DNA of 64,000 nucleotides from Aeromonas allosaccharophila (GCF_000819685.1 NZ_CDBR01000053.1:124001-188000); one strand, 5' to 3'; shown: positions 1 to 9,281, numbered from the stretch's first letter. A program made the numbers and translations. Notes: generated by a model not told the origin, from the letters alone.

Positions 1-654
1 GGTCAATTTCTTGACCAGCCAGGGCATCAGCCCCAGCAGGGTCAGCGCCATCATCAGGCCGGGAGAGAGGATATTGCCGGTGCTGGTTAACTGGCCAAGC
101 TCGCTGCCCGCCAGCACATAGACGAAGGTGCCGGGCAGCATGCCAAGCTGGCTCACCCAGTAGTAGGTGCTGACTCTGATGGGGGTGAGCCCCATCAGCA
201 GATTGACCAGAAAGAAGGGGAATACGGGGATGAGGCGCAGGCTGAGCAGATAGAAGGCACCCTCCTTCGCCATGCCGGAGTGAAAGGTGGTCAGCTTGTC
301 ACCAAAGCGGGCCGTGACCCAGTCGCGCAGCAGAAAGCGGGCGCTGAGAAAGGCCAGGGTCGCGCCGATGGAGCTGGCAAAGGAGACCAGCAGCAGCCCC
401 CAGGCGACGCCGAACACCGCGCTGCCACCCAGGGTGAGCAGGCTGGCACCGGGCAGGGAGAGGGCTGTGCTCAGCACATAGATAATCACGAACAGCAGGC
501 TGGCCGAGACAAAGTGGCTGTCGACCCATTGCGCCAGTGCCGCCTGCTGGGCCTGCAAGGCGCCCAGAGTGAGGTAACGGCCAAGATCGAGGGTAAAAAA
601 GGTGCCGATGAGGCCCCCCATCACCAGCGCAAGCAGCAGGCGGGTCCGGTTCAT
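1..654 (-). CDS. TVP38/TMEM64 family (VTT domain) membrane protein, C-terminus cut by window edge
   Basis: The reading frame starts at the ATG at 654 and runs off the left edge with no stop, so about 218 residues are visible. The translation begins MNRTRLLLALVMGG and has several long hydrophobic stretches. The typical VTT core is present: an SLPGASLLTLGGSAVFG segment, then a cytoplasmic arginine-rich turn and an FPFFLVNLLMG segment. Family members are inner-membrane proteins of the DedA/VTT superfamily; the substrate is not known. The start codon overlaps the stop of the upstream CMD-like gene by one base (TGATG), so the two are probably translationally coupled. Confidence 0.85.
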   Translation of the reverse strand, partial: MNRTRLLLALVMGGLIGTFFTLDLGRYLTLGALQAQQAALAQWVDSHFVSASLLFVIIYVLSTALSLPGASLLTLGGSAVFGVAWGLLLVSFASSIGATLAFLSARFLLRDWVTARFGDKLTTFHSGMAKEGAFYLLSLRLIPVFPFFLVNLLMGLTPIRVSTYYWVSQLGMLPGTFVYVLAGSELGQLTSTGNILSPGLMMALTLLGLMPWLVKKLT

Positions 655-1235
655 CAGGCGTCCTTGCTGTCTGGCTGGGCGGGGCGTTCCGGTTGCACCG
701 GTAGTTGGCAGAAGCCCTGCGGCGCGATATCGAGGGCGGCGTTGAACTTGGCCGACATGTTCTGGAAGGCGATAAGGCCGGTCAGCTCAACCATGGCGTC
801 GTCGTCGAACCAGGGCTTGAGGCGGGCCGCCTGTTCATCGCTAACCCCATCCAGCCCGGTCATCGCTTCGGTGTAGTCGAGCACTGCTTTCTCCCGTTCA
901 TCGAACAGCGGGCTTTCGCGCCAGTTGGCCAGCGCCTCCACCTTCTCGCTGGAGCCGGCTCTCTTTACCAGGGTCATGGCATTGATGTCGACGCAAAAAC
1001 GACACCAGTTGAGCTGGGAGACCCGCACCGTCACCAGCGAGCGCAGCACGGGGTCGATGGGGGATCGCTTGCGGTTGATGACCCCGTAGAGGGTAGCGAC
1101 GGCGGCAAACAGGCGCGGCGAGCGGCCCCAGCATTTGCCCGGAATAAGCACCTGACCATAGTTGCGCTTTTGCAGCCAGAAAAAGGGGCGGATAAACCAG
1201 GCATATTCCCGGTCGGGTTTGACCTCAACGCGCAT
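654..1235 (-). CDS. carboxymuconolactone decarboxylase (AhpD-like) family protein
   Basis: This 193-residue protein carries an AhpD/CMD-type helical domain with the redox motif CRFC at about residue 77 (in NWCRFCVDIN), followed by the family-typical segment VLDYTEAMT. CMD proteins with CxxC are usually thiol-dependent peroxidases or alkylhydroperoxidase partners; the exact substrate cannot be told. The ATG at 1235 has an AAGG ribosome site about 7 bases upstream. It lies between the DUF1499 gene (25 bases upstream) and the TVP38 gene (1-base overlap), so the three probably form one minus-strand operon. Confidence 0.85.
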   Translation of the reverse strand: MRVEVKPDREYAWFIRPFFWLQKRNYGQVLIPGKCWGRSPRLFAAVATLYGVINRKRSPIDPVLRSLVTVRVSQLNWCRFCVDINAMTLVKRAGSSEKVEALANWRESPLFDEREKAVLDYTEAMTGLDGVSDEQAARLKPWFDDDAMVELTGLIAFQNMSAKFNAALDIAPQGFCQLPVQPERPAQPDSKDA

Positions 1236-1260
1236 CAGTTACCTTCTTGTTGTTTCACAC

Positions 1261-1935
1261 TTACGGTTTCAAATTGGGTTTGTAGGCCTGACCGAGTCGC
1301 TCGTTCAGGCGGATCAGAAAATCCTCGATCCGCGCCCGGTTGGTACCCAAGTCGCTGCGCCCCTGACGGGAGGCCGATCGCATATCGATGCGAGTCTCTT
1401 TCGGGCCGGCAAAGACCCGCAGCGCCACATCATCCTGAAAGCCGAACCAGCCGGTGGTGACCACTGCATCCAGACCATCCGGGCTCGGTCGTACCTGCCA
1501 GCCCAGCTCCTGCATCAGTTCGCTGGCTTCAATCACCACTTCGGCAGGGGAGGCCCTGGTAAAGAGAGGACCGGGTTTTGCCTCAACTGCTTTCAGCGGG
1601 GCGCTATTAATTGGCAGATCCTGCTCGGTTCTAAGCTCCGCCGCCCAGCGCAGCAGGGGGGGATTGTAGGGATCGGTACTCACATCGTTGATCAGCGGCA
1701 TGCGCAGCGCCTGCACCACAAAGAGCAGCGGCAGCAACAGCGGCAAGGCGCCAAAGCCGTTGGCGTAGCGGTTGCGGCTCCAGGGCAGGCGCACCAGCAG
1801 GATAAGGGAGACAAGCGCTCCGATGAGACAGATCGCAAAACCTATCCACCAGGGCCAGAGATGGAAGCGGCTGCCGAGGGCGCCAGCGAGCGGGAGTAAC
1901 CAGGCCAGCAGGGGCCACAAGCAAGAGCGGGGCAT
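1261..1935 (-). CDS. DUF1499 domain membrane protein
   Basis: From the ATG at 1935 the product has about 224 residues; the frame could extend to a TTG at 1965, but the ATG is preferred. Three hydrophobic helices fill the first 80 residues (WPLLAWLLPLAGAL, GFAICLIGALVSLILLV, LPLLLPLLFVVQA). The rest is a soluble DUF1499 domain with NDVSTDP, which matches the family start, and DVALRVFAGPKETRIDMRSASRQGRSDLGTN near the C-terminus. Function is unknown. It is the probable first gene of the DUF1499 / CMD / TVP38 operon. Confidence 0.8.
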   Translation of the reverse strand: MPRSCLWPLLAWLLPLAGALGSRFHLWPWWIGFAICLIGALVSLILLVRLPWSRNRYANGFGALPLLLPLLFVVQALRMPLINDVSTDPYNPPLLRWAAELRTEQDLPINSAPLKAVEAKPGPLFTRASPAEVVIEASELMQELGWQVRPSPDGLDAVVTTGWFGFQDDVALRVFAGPKETRIDMRSASRQGRSDLGTNRARIEDFLIRLNERLGQAYKPNLKP

Positions 1936-2060
1936 AGCACGGGATCCATCGTCGAATGTGGACAATGCCGAGAAGGATAAACTTAATTGTCTGATAACGT
2001 TAGTAAATTGATGCGAGTTTGGCGTTGTTTCAGCCAGTTTTGCGAGGGGGGATGCAGAGG

Positions 2061-2093
2061 TCGGTGAAGCCCGCCTGATGGGAGCTTCACCGA
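2061..2093 (-). terminator. 10-bp perfect inverted repeat after ppiC
   Basis: TCGGTGAAGC at 2061-2070 pairs with GCTTCACCGA at 2084-2093, just downstream of the stop of the parvulin gene. There is no clear T-run, so its role as a terminator is an inference from position. Confidence 0.45.
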
Positions 2094-2115
2094 GAGAATG
2101 GTCAGTTGCGATGGT

Positions 2116-2394
2116 TTAATTGCGATAGAGCACTTTGATCAGATGGAAGCCGAACTTGGTGCGCACCGGCCCCAGTACCTTGAGCAGTTCGCCCTTGAAT
2201 ACGGCATCGTCGAAGGGCTTGACCATATCCCCTTTATTGAACTCCCCCAGATCGCCGCTACGTTTTGCAGAGGCGCAGGTGGAGAAGCGCTTGGCCATCT
2301 GGCCGAAGTCGGCTCCCTTCTCGATCTTCTCCTTGATCTCCATACACTGTTTTTCGGTCTTGACCAGAATGTGCTGGGCACAGGCTTTTTTCAT
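2116..2394 (-). CDS. ppiC: small parvulin-type peptidyl-prolyl cis-trans isomerase
   Basis: The 92-residue product starts MKKACAQHILVKTE and consists of a single rotamase (parvulin) domain: AQHILVKTE at the start, FSTCASAKRSGDLGEF in the middle and PVRTKFGFHLIKV at the end. Its length matches cytoplasmic PpiC/Par10 of E. coli (93 residues). It would isomerise Xaa-Pro peptide bonds. The ATG at 2394 is chosen over an earlier in-frame start because AGGAG lies 7 bases before it and the family begins here. Confidence 0.93.
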   Translation of the reverse strand: MKKACAQHILVKTEKQCMEIKEKIEKGADFGQMAKRFSTCASAKRSGDLGEFNKGDMVKPFDDAVFKGELLKVLGPVRTKFGFHLIKVLYRN

Positions 2395-2440
2395 CGGGGC
2401 GCTCCTGGGCGTGATGGCGAAGGTTGTTAATGCCAAGTGT

Positions 2441-2480
2441 GGTGGCAAATGGGGGCGCAAGAGTACCCCAATTTGCCACC
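2441..2480. repeat. long inverted repeat between ppiC and the 124-residue membrane protein gene
   Basis: GGTGGCAAATGGGGG at 2441-2455 pairs, with one mismatch, with CCCCAATTTGCCACC at 2466-2480. The position fits a terminator for the minus-strand gene that ends at 2528, but no T-run follows. Confidence 0.5.
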
Positions 2481-2527
2481 GGCGTCAGCCATCACAGCCC
2501 GCCGTTTACCGGCGCTGGTCAGCCCTA

Positions 2528-2902
2528 TTATTGGCGAGCGCGGGTGGCTAGCACGGCGCGGGGGCGAGCTTGCCAGATGATCTCCAGCCCGAGCAGGGCG
2601 TAGAGGCTCCAGATGGCCAGCGGATTGAGCCACTCGCCCCCCAGTTGCAGGGTCATCAGGGCGCAACCTGCCAGCAGCAAGGTGATGCCTGGCAGCCGCC
2701 AGTGGGCGGGCAGCGGGGCCAGCATCGCCATCGCCAGCAGAATACCGAGGCCAAACGGCAGATTCAGGGCGGTAAAGGCCAGTGCTTGTTGGCCACTCAT
2801 GCCGGTCAGCAGGGCCAGCAGGGCGCTGCAACAGGCGAGGAAGGTGATGAACTCGAGACGATCGGCAATATAGTCAGCCATCTGTTCGCTACGTGCATGC
2901 AT
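2528..2902 (-). CDS. small hypothetical inner-membrane protein
   Basis: This 124-residue protein is mostly four hydrophobic helices (EFITFLACCSALLALL, LPFGLGILLAMAMLAPL, LPGITLLLAGCALMTLQL, PLAIWSLYALLGLEIIW), ending in a basic tail. The ATG at 2902 has a strong AAGGAG ribosome site. I do not recognise the family. It stands alone between an inverted repeat and a gene-free stretch. Confidence 0.6.
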   Translation of the reverse strand: MHARSEQMADYIADRLEFITFLACCSALLALLTGMSGQQALAFTALNLPFGLGILLAMAMLAPLPAHWRLPGITLLLAGCALMTLQLGGEWLNPLAIWSLYALLGLEIIWQARPRAVLATRARQ

Positions 2903-3416
2903 GATGTGTCTCCTTCAGTTGATGGTTCAAGTGTGAGGGAGTGACGTCTGCAAAGGCAGCGGGATAATTCGATTGCGCTGAACGAGCAATTCTTAATCAC
3001 CCGCTACGGCGGGCTTTGGCGTGTGCCGGGCCTGCTAAACCGTGAGGGTGGGGCGATGCCGACAAACTCTGTCGTGGTGGGTTTCTGGTGGTAAAGAGAG
3101 GGGGAGAGGTGACAAATGGTGCCTGACGACGGGGTGAAGCATGTTCAGGGCAGGTCAGCTCGCCCTCATCGGGAAAGCGGGCGTCGTCATTGTCACCAAA
3201 ATGTGTGATTTGTGGTCAACCTCTTAAAAGATATGGCGAATTTGCCAATGGCACCGCGCTGTCGCTGGCCGATGCCTATGTTAGGATAAGGTTCGCCATT
3301 TTTCTGGCGCGCATTATTGTGTCACGGCCATGCACTGCATGGCGTGCTGCGCCGCTTTCGGGGTTGGCCCGAAAGGGCGCTGGTTTCCTTCACCACAGAT
3401 TCAGGAATATTGACCT
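2903..3416. other. gene-free stretch upstream of tamA
   Basis: About 510 bases without a supported gene separate the small membrane protein from tamA. Short open frames exist but lack ribosome sites and protein-like composition. It must hold the divergent promoters; I cannot pick a convincing -35/-10 pair. A short palindrome, CGCCA-TTTTTC-TGGCG, lies near 3295-3310. Confidence 0.4.
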
Positions 3417-5192
3417 TTGACAGGATGCATTTCATCCCTGCTGGCAGGGCGTTCGCTGTCTGGCTCTGCGTTTCGCCGCGGCCTGTTGGTACTGGGGGTG
3501 GGCCTGTTGCTGTCGCTGCTGGCTTCGCCCGCGTTTGCCGCCAAGCTCACCTATCAGGTCAAGGGGTTGAAAGGGGAGAACAAGGATAACGTTGAAGCCT
3601 ACCTCAATGCCCTGCCGGTCTATCAGGAGCGGCAATACCGCCCGGCCCGCGCCAGGATCACCGAGAGCGTGCAAAAAGCGCTGCAAGTTTATGGCTACTA
3701 CCAGCCGAAAATCACCCTGAGTCGCGACAAGAAGAGCCCGTCCAAAGTGGTGATCGAGGTGGACAAAGGGGAGCCGGTCATCGTCTCTCGCCTCGATATT
3801 CTGCTGGAGGGGGATGCGGGCAGCGACGAGCTCTACAGCGCCCTGCTGGACAAGTTACCGCTGAAAGAGGGGGAGCCTCTCAACCACGCCAAATATGAAT
3901 CGATCAAGGCGGATCTTGGCAGCCTCGGGCTGGCCCGCGGTTACTTTGATGCCAAGCTGAGCAGGAGTCAGGTCAAGGTGTTCCCGGACAAGGGGACGGC
4001 GGAGATCTTCATCCTGTTCGAATCGGGCCATCGCTACCGTTTCGGCGAGATCCGCTACGATGCCACTCCCGAAGCGCTCCACCTGATCCGCCCGCTTATC
4101 AACATCAAGAGCGGTGACCCCTATCTCGCCATCCGGCTGGCCGAGATGTCGCAGGATGTCTCCTCCACCAAGCTGTTCCGTCAGGTCGATATCAAGCCGG
4201 TATTGAGCGAGGCGAGCAACTATCGGGTGCCCATCGCGGTGACACTGGATAACCGGGTCGATCACGAAATCGAGACCGGTATCGGTTACGCCACCGACGT
4301 GGGGCCAAGATTGAGTGCCACCTGGGAGAAGCCCTGGGTCAACCACTACGGCCACCGCCTCTTTGCCACCGCCAAGGTGTCGGCGCCGGAGTCTGAACTC
4401 AGTTTCGACTACCAGATCCCGGTGGGCAACCCGCTGCGAGACTACTACTCGGTACAGGCCGGTTACCAGTACAAGGACAACAACGATACCCGCTCCGATC
4501 TGACGGCTATCGGTGTGCACCGCTGGACGCGGCGACCGGAGAGCTGGGATCGGGACGTTTTTATCCGGCTGGAGAACGAGATCTATACCCAGGGCGCCGA
4601 CGAGGGGAACAGCTTGCTGCTGATCCCGGGGGTCTCCTGGTCCCGGCTGCGGGTACGCGGCGGATTGGTGCCGGACTGGGGCGATCGCCAGCAGTTGACG
4701 CTGGAGTTCTCCGACCCCAGATGGGGCTCCGACATCAGCTTTATGCGGGTGTGGGGGCGCAGCAAGTGGCTGCGTACCCTCGGGGATAACCACAGATTCC
4801 TGATGCGGGCCGAGCAGGGGGCCATCATAGGTGACAGCTTCTCGCTGGTGCCGCCGTCGTTACGGTTCTTTACCGGTGGTGATCAGACGGTGCGTGGCTT
4901 TGGTTATGAGACCATCTCCCCCACCGGGTCGGATGGCAAGCTGACCGGTGGCCGCTACACCAGCGTGGCGAGTCTGGAATACAACTACCGCTTCAGCGAG
5001 AAGTGGCTGGGTGCCATGTTTGTTGATGGCGGCACCTCCACCACCGATTACAGCGAACCCTGGAAAATAGGTACTGGCGTCGGTGTGCGCTGGGTGACTC
5101 CCATCGGTCAGGTCAGGCTGGATCTGGCGGTCGGGGTATCGGAGGAGGATAAGCCCTTGCGGCTGCATTTCGCATTGGGGCCTGAATTATGA
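3417..5192 (+). CDS. tamA: TamA, outer-membrane Omp85-family subunit of the translocation and assembly module
   Basis: The product of 591 residues has a signal peptide (hydrophobic GLLVLGVGLLLSLLASPAFA, about residues 22-41), three POTRA domains to roughly residue 275, then a 16-strand barrel ending HFALGPEL. The barrel contains the Omp85 lid motif VRGF (in DQTVRGFGYETISP). TamA works with TamB to insert autotransporters and other outer-membrane proteins and to move lipids. The start is a TTG at 3417 with an AGGA about 11 bases upstream; no better ATG exists in frame. The tamB gene follows, connected by the mini-ORF at 5189-5257. Confidence 0.93.
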   Translation: MTGCISSLLAGRSLSGSAFRRGLLVLGVGLLLSLLASPAFAAKLTYQVKGLKGENKDNVEAYLNALPVYQERQYRPARARITESVQKALQVYGYYQPKITLSRDKKSPSKVVIEVDKGEPVIVSRLDILLEGDAGSDELYSALLDKLPLKEGEPLNHAKYESIKADLGSLGLARGYFDAKLSRSQVKVFPDKGTAEIFILFESGHRYRFGEIRYDATPEALHLIRPLINIKSGDPYLAIRLAEMSQDVSSTKLFRQVDIKPVLSEASNYRVPIAVTLDNRVDHEIETGIGYATDVGPRLSATWEKPWVNHYGHRLFATAKVSAPESELSFDYQIPVGNPLRDYYSVQAGYQYKDNNDTRSDLTAIGVHRWTRRPESWDRDVFIRLENEIYTQGADEGNSLLLIPGVSWSRLRVRGGLVPDWGDRQQLTLEFSDPRWGSDISFMRVWGRSKWLRTLGDNHRFLMRAEQGAIIGDSFSLVPPSLRFFTGGDQTVRGFGYETISPTGSDGKLTGGRYTSVASLEYNYRFSEKWLGAMFVDGGTSTTDYSEPWKIGTGVGVRWVTPIGQVRLDLAVGVSEEDKPLRLHFALGPEL

Positions 5193-5257
5193 TGTTGTCT
5201 AAACGCTTTTTTCTTTGGCCGCTGCGGCTGTATCTTGCGCGGGGGGCTGCATTGTGA
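5189..5257 (+). CDS. overlapping 22-codon mini-ORF linking tamA and tamB
   Basis: An ATG at 5189 overlaps the tamA stop (ATGA), and the frame ends with TGA at 5255-5257, which overlaps the GTG start of tamB (GTGA). The predicted peptide contains KRFFLWPLRL. The next gene begins with KRIFLWLMGL, and the DNA of the two segments (5199-5228 and 5267-5296) matches at 25 of 30 bases, so this looks like a duplicated copy of the tamB N-terminal coding region. It may carry ribosomes from tamA to tamB. Whether the peptide has any role is unknown. Confidence 0.45.
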   Translation: MMLSKRFFLWPLRLYLARGAAL

Positions 5258-8200
5258 TCTGGCTAAAACGCATTTTTCTCTGGCTGATGGGGCTGGTGTT
5301 CCTGCTGCTGATCGGCGTCAGCCTGCTGGGCTTTACCCATCAGGGCAACAAGTGGTTGTGGCAACAGGCCAAGGGGGCGTTGCCCTCTCTCAAGGGGGAG
5401 CTGGTGGCCGGTCAGCTTGGCTACGGCTGGACTCTGGAAGGGGTGGGCTGGCAGGATGAATTGGTGGAAGTCACGGTCGATCGCGCCGTGCTCGACTGGG
5501 ATCTTGGCAAGTTATTGCAGGGCAAGCTCTGGATAAAATCCCTGGTGGTGACCCATCCGGTGGTCAAGGTAGCTGACTCCGAGCCGACACCGGAAGAGCC
5601 TTCCGAACCCTTTGTCTGGCACCCGCTGCCGCTCAAGATCCAAGTTGACAGCCTCAAGGTAGCGGATCTCGATCTGGCGTTGCCCGGCGTGGCCGTGACC
5701 CTGGGGTCCCTCGATATCGGCGCTAGCCTCAATCGCAAGGGGCTGATTGTGCGCGGCCCGGTGCTCGATAACCTGAAAGTGACGCTGGACGACGCGGCGC
5801 CCGCTAACGCAGAGGCAAAATCAGCCAAGCAGCCAGCCGCTGCGAACGCCAAGACCGTTACCGAGCAGACCGTTAATGCAAAGAGCGCTAACGAGAAGCG
5901 AGCCGGGACTGCAGTTGCTCGCACCGACAAGGCCAGTGCCGAGGCCGCCAAACAGGGCAAAGGGGCGCCAGTTGCAAAACCTGCAAAGGCTGCCCCCATT
6001 GTCCTGCCCGCCATTCACCTTCCTTTCCCCATTCAGCTGGAAGGGGTCAATGCGACCCGGGTGCAATATAAGCAGGGCGAGCTGATCGAAGGGCTCGACA
6101 AGTTGCTGCTGTCGGCCACTGCCGCCGATGATCGCATCGAGGTGCGCGAGCTCTCGCTGCGCCACGCCATGGCTGATCTGGCGCTCAAGGGCCACATCCA
6201 GCTCAGTGACGACTACCCGCTGGCGGTGACGCTGGATGCCAAGGCCCGCAAGGGGCTGCTGGATGGCGAGTTGCAGGGTGAGCAGGCCACGCTGGCGCTG
6301 AGCGGTTCGGTCGGCAAGCTGGGGCTGGTGTTGTCGGCCAAGGGGCCGGTCGCCGCCAATCTCAAGGGTTCTCTGGCCGCCCTCGACCCGGATCTCCCTT
6401 TTGATTTGGCCCTCGACTGGAAGAGCCTCGGTTGGCCCTTTCATAAGCCTGCCAAAGATGAGCCGAGCTATCGGCTGGATAAAGGGAGCCTGACCGCCAA
6501 GGGCAAGCTCTCCGGCTACCAGTTTGCCCTCAATACCTCCGGCAAGGGGACCGATGTCCCCCCCTTCAAGCTTGCGCTGGACGGGAAGGGGGATCTGGAG
6601 CGGCTCAGCAAGATCGCCTTGCAGCTCAACGCCCTCAAAGGGGGGCTGAAGCTCGATGGCAAGCTGGCCTGGAACAAGGGGATCGAGTGGCAGGGAACCA
6701 CCCTGTTCAAGGGGATCAATCCAGCCGAGCTGGTGCCTGAGCTGAAAGGGACGCTGGCCGGTGAGCTGGAGAGCCGTTTCGTGATGAACGAATCGGGCCA
6801 CTGGGAGCTGAAACTGCCCAAGCTCAAGGTGGATGGCAAACTCAATCAGTACCCGCTGGCCCTCAAGGGGGCGCTTAGCGGCAACGACAAGATGGAGTGG
6901 CAGATCCCGGCGCTCTCGCTGCAAAGTGGCCCCAACCAGTTGCAGGCCAAGGGCAGTATCAGTAGCGTCCAGTGGAGGCTCGATGCCAACCTGCAGGCTC
7001 CCCAGCTGGGGGGCATCTATCCCGGCCTGAAAGGGGATATCAAGGGACAGGTGAAGGTCAGTGGCAATCAGCAGACGCCAAAAATCGATGCGGATCTGGC
7101 CTCCGAGCGGCTCTACTATGCTGGCACCGACCTGAAGGGCATTAGTCTCAAGGGCAATGCGGCGATCGGTGCCAAACCGGCCGGTGAGCTCTCGCTGTTG
7201 GTGGCGCAGCTGAAACAGGGGGATACCAAGCTCAGCCAGCTGGCCCTGAACCTCAGCGGCGATATCAGTCAGCATCTGTTGACCCTGACCATGAAGGGTG
7301 ACCCTGTTGCCGCCAACCTCAAACTAGGTGGCGGCGTGCGCGGGGATCACTGGCGCGGGGCGCTCTCCGAGTTGCAGTTGAAAACCCCGCTGCGCCGTTG
7401 GGACTTGAGCTCCCCCTGGGCGCTGGATCTCGATCTGCCGCGTCAGCGGCTGGCGATGGGGGATCTCTGTCTCGGCTCCAAGGGAGCCAGCCTCTGCGTC
7501 AAGGGGAGTCAGGTCTCCGCTGCCCAAGGCACCCTGGAGTTTGCCCTGAGCGAGTTTGATCTCAAGCGGCTGCGCCCCTGGTTGCCGGACAACTTCCGCT
7601 GGCAGGCGATGCTCTCGGCCGACGGCCGCGCCAGCTGGCGTGGCAATCAGCCGACCTTGCATGCAGTGGTGCGCACTACGCCGGGCACTTTTGTGGCAGA
7701 TGGCCTCAAGACTGATTATCAGCAGCTGGCACTAGCCCTGGATTTCGAGCGGCAGCAGGCGGCCATTCGCCTCGATTTTGCCTCCAAGCAGATCGGCAAT
7801 ATCGATACCGACCTGCTGATCAAGGAGCCTGCCGGTCGCGGTCTGCTCGGTGGTCAGCTCAAGTTTGACGATCTCAAGCTCAATACCTTCGCGCCACTGA
7901 TCCCGGAGGTGCGCTCCCTGCAAGGGATCATCTCCGCCGATGCCCGTTTCGACGGCACGCTGGCGGCGCCCCTGCTGTTTGGTCAGCTCAACCTGCGTGA
8001 CGGTGAAGTGCAGACCCACTCCGACATGGTGACCCTGACCAAGCTGGTGACCCGCCTCAAGATCGAGGGCAACCGCGCCGAGCTCGATGGCTCCATGCTG
8101 GTGGGCAAGGGGCCGCTGGCGTTGGGCGGCTGGCTCAGCTGGGCCAAGATGCCGGTCAGCGGCAGCCTCACCATTCAGGGCAAGGATCTGGAGGCGCAAT

Positions 8201-9105
8201 ATCCGGGCATGGGCCGGGTCAGAGTCTCGCCCGATATCGCAGTGTCGCTGGGGGAGGAGACCCGCATTACCGGTCAGGTGGATATTCCCTGGGCACGCAT
8301 TCTGGTCAAGAGCCTGCCGGATTCGGCGGTGGCGGTCTCCGACGATGTGACCGTGGTCTATGACGATCTGCCCCCTGCTCCCAAGCAGGCCAGCCTGCCG
8401 CTGGCGATGAAGGTGGCGATCCGCCTTGGCAACGATGTGAAGCTCGATGCCATGGGGTTGAAGACTGATGTCTCCGGCGGTCTCAATATCCGTCAGGATC
8501 CCGAGAAGCCGCTGGCAGGCAATGGCCGGCTGGTGCTGACCAACGGCCGCTTCAAGGCTTACGGTCAGAACCTCATCATCAAGGAGGGTCGGATCCTCTT
8601 CTCTGGTCCGCTGGATCGGCCGTTCCTCAACATCGAGGCCAACCGGGATCCCGATACCATCGAGGGTCAGGTGACGGTCGGGGTGCGGGTGACCGGCCCA
8701 GCCAGCAAGCCGGAGATCACTGTCTACTCCGAGCCGCAGATGGCGCAGTCGGAACAGCTCTCCTATCTGCTGCGCGGCAAAGGGTTGCAGACCGGTGGTG
8801 AGGATGGCGGTTTCAACGGCCTGCTGGTGGCCGGTGCGGTGAGTCAGGCCAACGGCGTGGTGTCGAGCATCGGCGAGTCGCTCGGGATGAGCGATGTCTC
8901 CCTCGATACTGCGGGCAGTGGCGACAACACCCAGGTGACTCTGTCGGCCTATCTACTGCCGGGCTTGCAGTTCCAGTACGGGGTCGGGGTGTTCAGCCCC
9001 ATCGCCGAATTCAAGCTGCGCTACGAGGTATTGCCACGGCTCTATCTGCAGGCGATGAGCGGGGTGGCCCAAGCGGTCGATGTCTTCTATCGCTTCACCC
9101 TGTAA
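5254..9105 (+). CDS. tamB: TamB, inner-membrane-anchored bridge protein of the translocation and assembly module
   Basis: With the GTG at 5254 the product has 1283 residues, close to E. coli TamB (1259). An N-terminal membrane anchor (IFLWLMGLVFLLLIGVSLLG) is followed by a long repetitive beta-rich region predicted to span the periplasm. A low-complexity Ala/Lys linker lies near residues 175-245. The C-terminal DUF490 domain ends with VLPRLYLQAMSGVAQAVDVFYRFTL, as expected for TamA docking. The frame opens upstream at a TTG (5215), but the extra residues have no family counterpart. It is probably cotranscribed with tamA. Confidence 0.93.
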   Translation: MIWLKRIFLWLMGLVFLLLIGVSLLGFTHQGNKWLWQQAKGALPSLKGELVAGQLGYGWTLEGVGWQDELVEVTVDRAVLDWDLGKLLQGKLWIKSLVVTHPVVKVADSEPTPEEPSEPFVWHPLPLKIQVDSLKVADLDLALPGVAVTLGSLDIGASLNRKGLIVRGPVLDNLKVTLDDAAPANAEAKSAKQPAAANAKTVTEQTVNAKSANEKRAGTAVARTDKASAEAAKQGKGAPVAKPAKAAPIVLPAIHLPFPIQLEGVNATRVQYKQGELIEGLDKLLLSATAADDRIEVRELSLRHAMADLALKGHIQLSDDYPLAVTLDAKARKGLLDGELQGEQATLALSGSVGKLGLVLSAKGPVAANLKGSLAALDPDLPFDLALDWKSLGWPFHKPAKDEPSYRLDKGSLTAKGKLSGYQFALNTSGKGTDVPPFKLALDGKGDLERLSKIALQLNALKGGLKLDGKLAWNKGIEWQGTTLFKGINPAELVPELKGTLAGELESRFVMNESGHWELKLPKLKVDGKLNQYPLALKGALSGNDKMEWQIPALSLQSGPNQLQAKGSISSVQWRLDANLQAPQLGGIYPGLKGDIKGQVKVSGNQQTPKIDADLASERLYYAGTDLKGISLKGNAAIGAKPAGELSLLVAQLKQGDTKLSQLALNLSGDISQHLLTLTMKGDPVAANLKLGGGVRGDHWRGALSELQLKTPLRRWDLSSPWALDLDLPRQRLAMGDLCLGSKGASLCVKGSQVSAAQGTLEFALSEFDLKRLRPWLPDNFRWQAMLSADGRASWRGNQPTLHAVVRTTPGTFVADGLKTDYQQLALALDFERQQAAIRLDFASKQIGNIDTDLLIKEPAGRGLLGGQLKFDDLKLNTFAPLIPEVRSLQGIISADARFDGTLAAPLLFGQLNLRDGEVQTHSDMVTLTKLVTRLKIEGNRAELDGSMLVGKGPLALGGWLSWAKMPVSGSLTIQGKDLEAQYPGMGRVRVSPDIAVSLGEETRITGQVDIPWARILVKSLPDSAVAVSDDVTVVYDDLPPAPKQASLPLAMKVAIRLGNDVKLDAMGLKTDVSGGLNIRQDPEKPLAGNGRLVLTNGRFKAYGQNLIIKEGRILFSGPLDRPFLNIEANRDPDTIEGQVTVGVRVTGPASKPEITVYSEPQMAQSEQLSYLLRGKGLQTGGEDGGFNGLLVAGAVSQANGVVSSIGESLGMSDVSLDTAGSGDNTQVTLSAYLLPGLQFQYGVGVFSPIAEFKLRYEVLPRLYLQAMSGVAQAVDVFYRFTL

Positions 9106-9140
9106 CGCTTTGCCCCCTAACAAGGCTGATATGAACGTAA

Positions 9141-9169
9141 ACGGGAGGCGCAGGCCTCCCGTTTTTTAT
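9141..9169 (+). terminator. rho-independent terminator of tamAB
   Basis: ACGGGAGGC-GCAG-GCCTCCCGT is followed by a run of T, 36 bases after the tamB stop. Confidence 0.9.
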
Positions 9170-9248
9170 TGCGCGATCGGCAGCAGGTAAACGGCGATAA
9201 GAGACTGGAGTGCAGAGGGAAAATAGATTGCGGCGGGCTATAAATGCG

Positions 9249-9274
9249 AAAACCCGGCGCTAGGCCGGGTTTTC
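9249..9274 (-). terminator. terminator of the tRNA-Tyr pair
   Basis: AAAACCCGGC-GCTA-GCCGGGTTTT forms a hairpin directly downstream of the second tRNA-Tyr on the minus strand, followed by a short T-rich tail in that direction. Confidence 0.75.
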
Positions 9275-9281
9275 TGAATGA

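Noticed and set aside
5215-5253. longer TamB from a TTG start
   Set aside because: The extra 13 residues (with CAGGC) do not look like a TamB start; the GTG at 5254 fits the membrane anchor better.
5821-7275. 484-residue open frame antisense to tamB
   Set aside because: Antisense shadow with Gln/Leu/Gly bias and no ribosome site.
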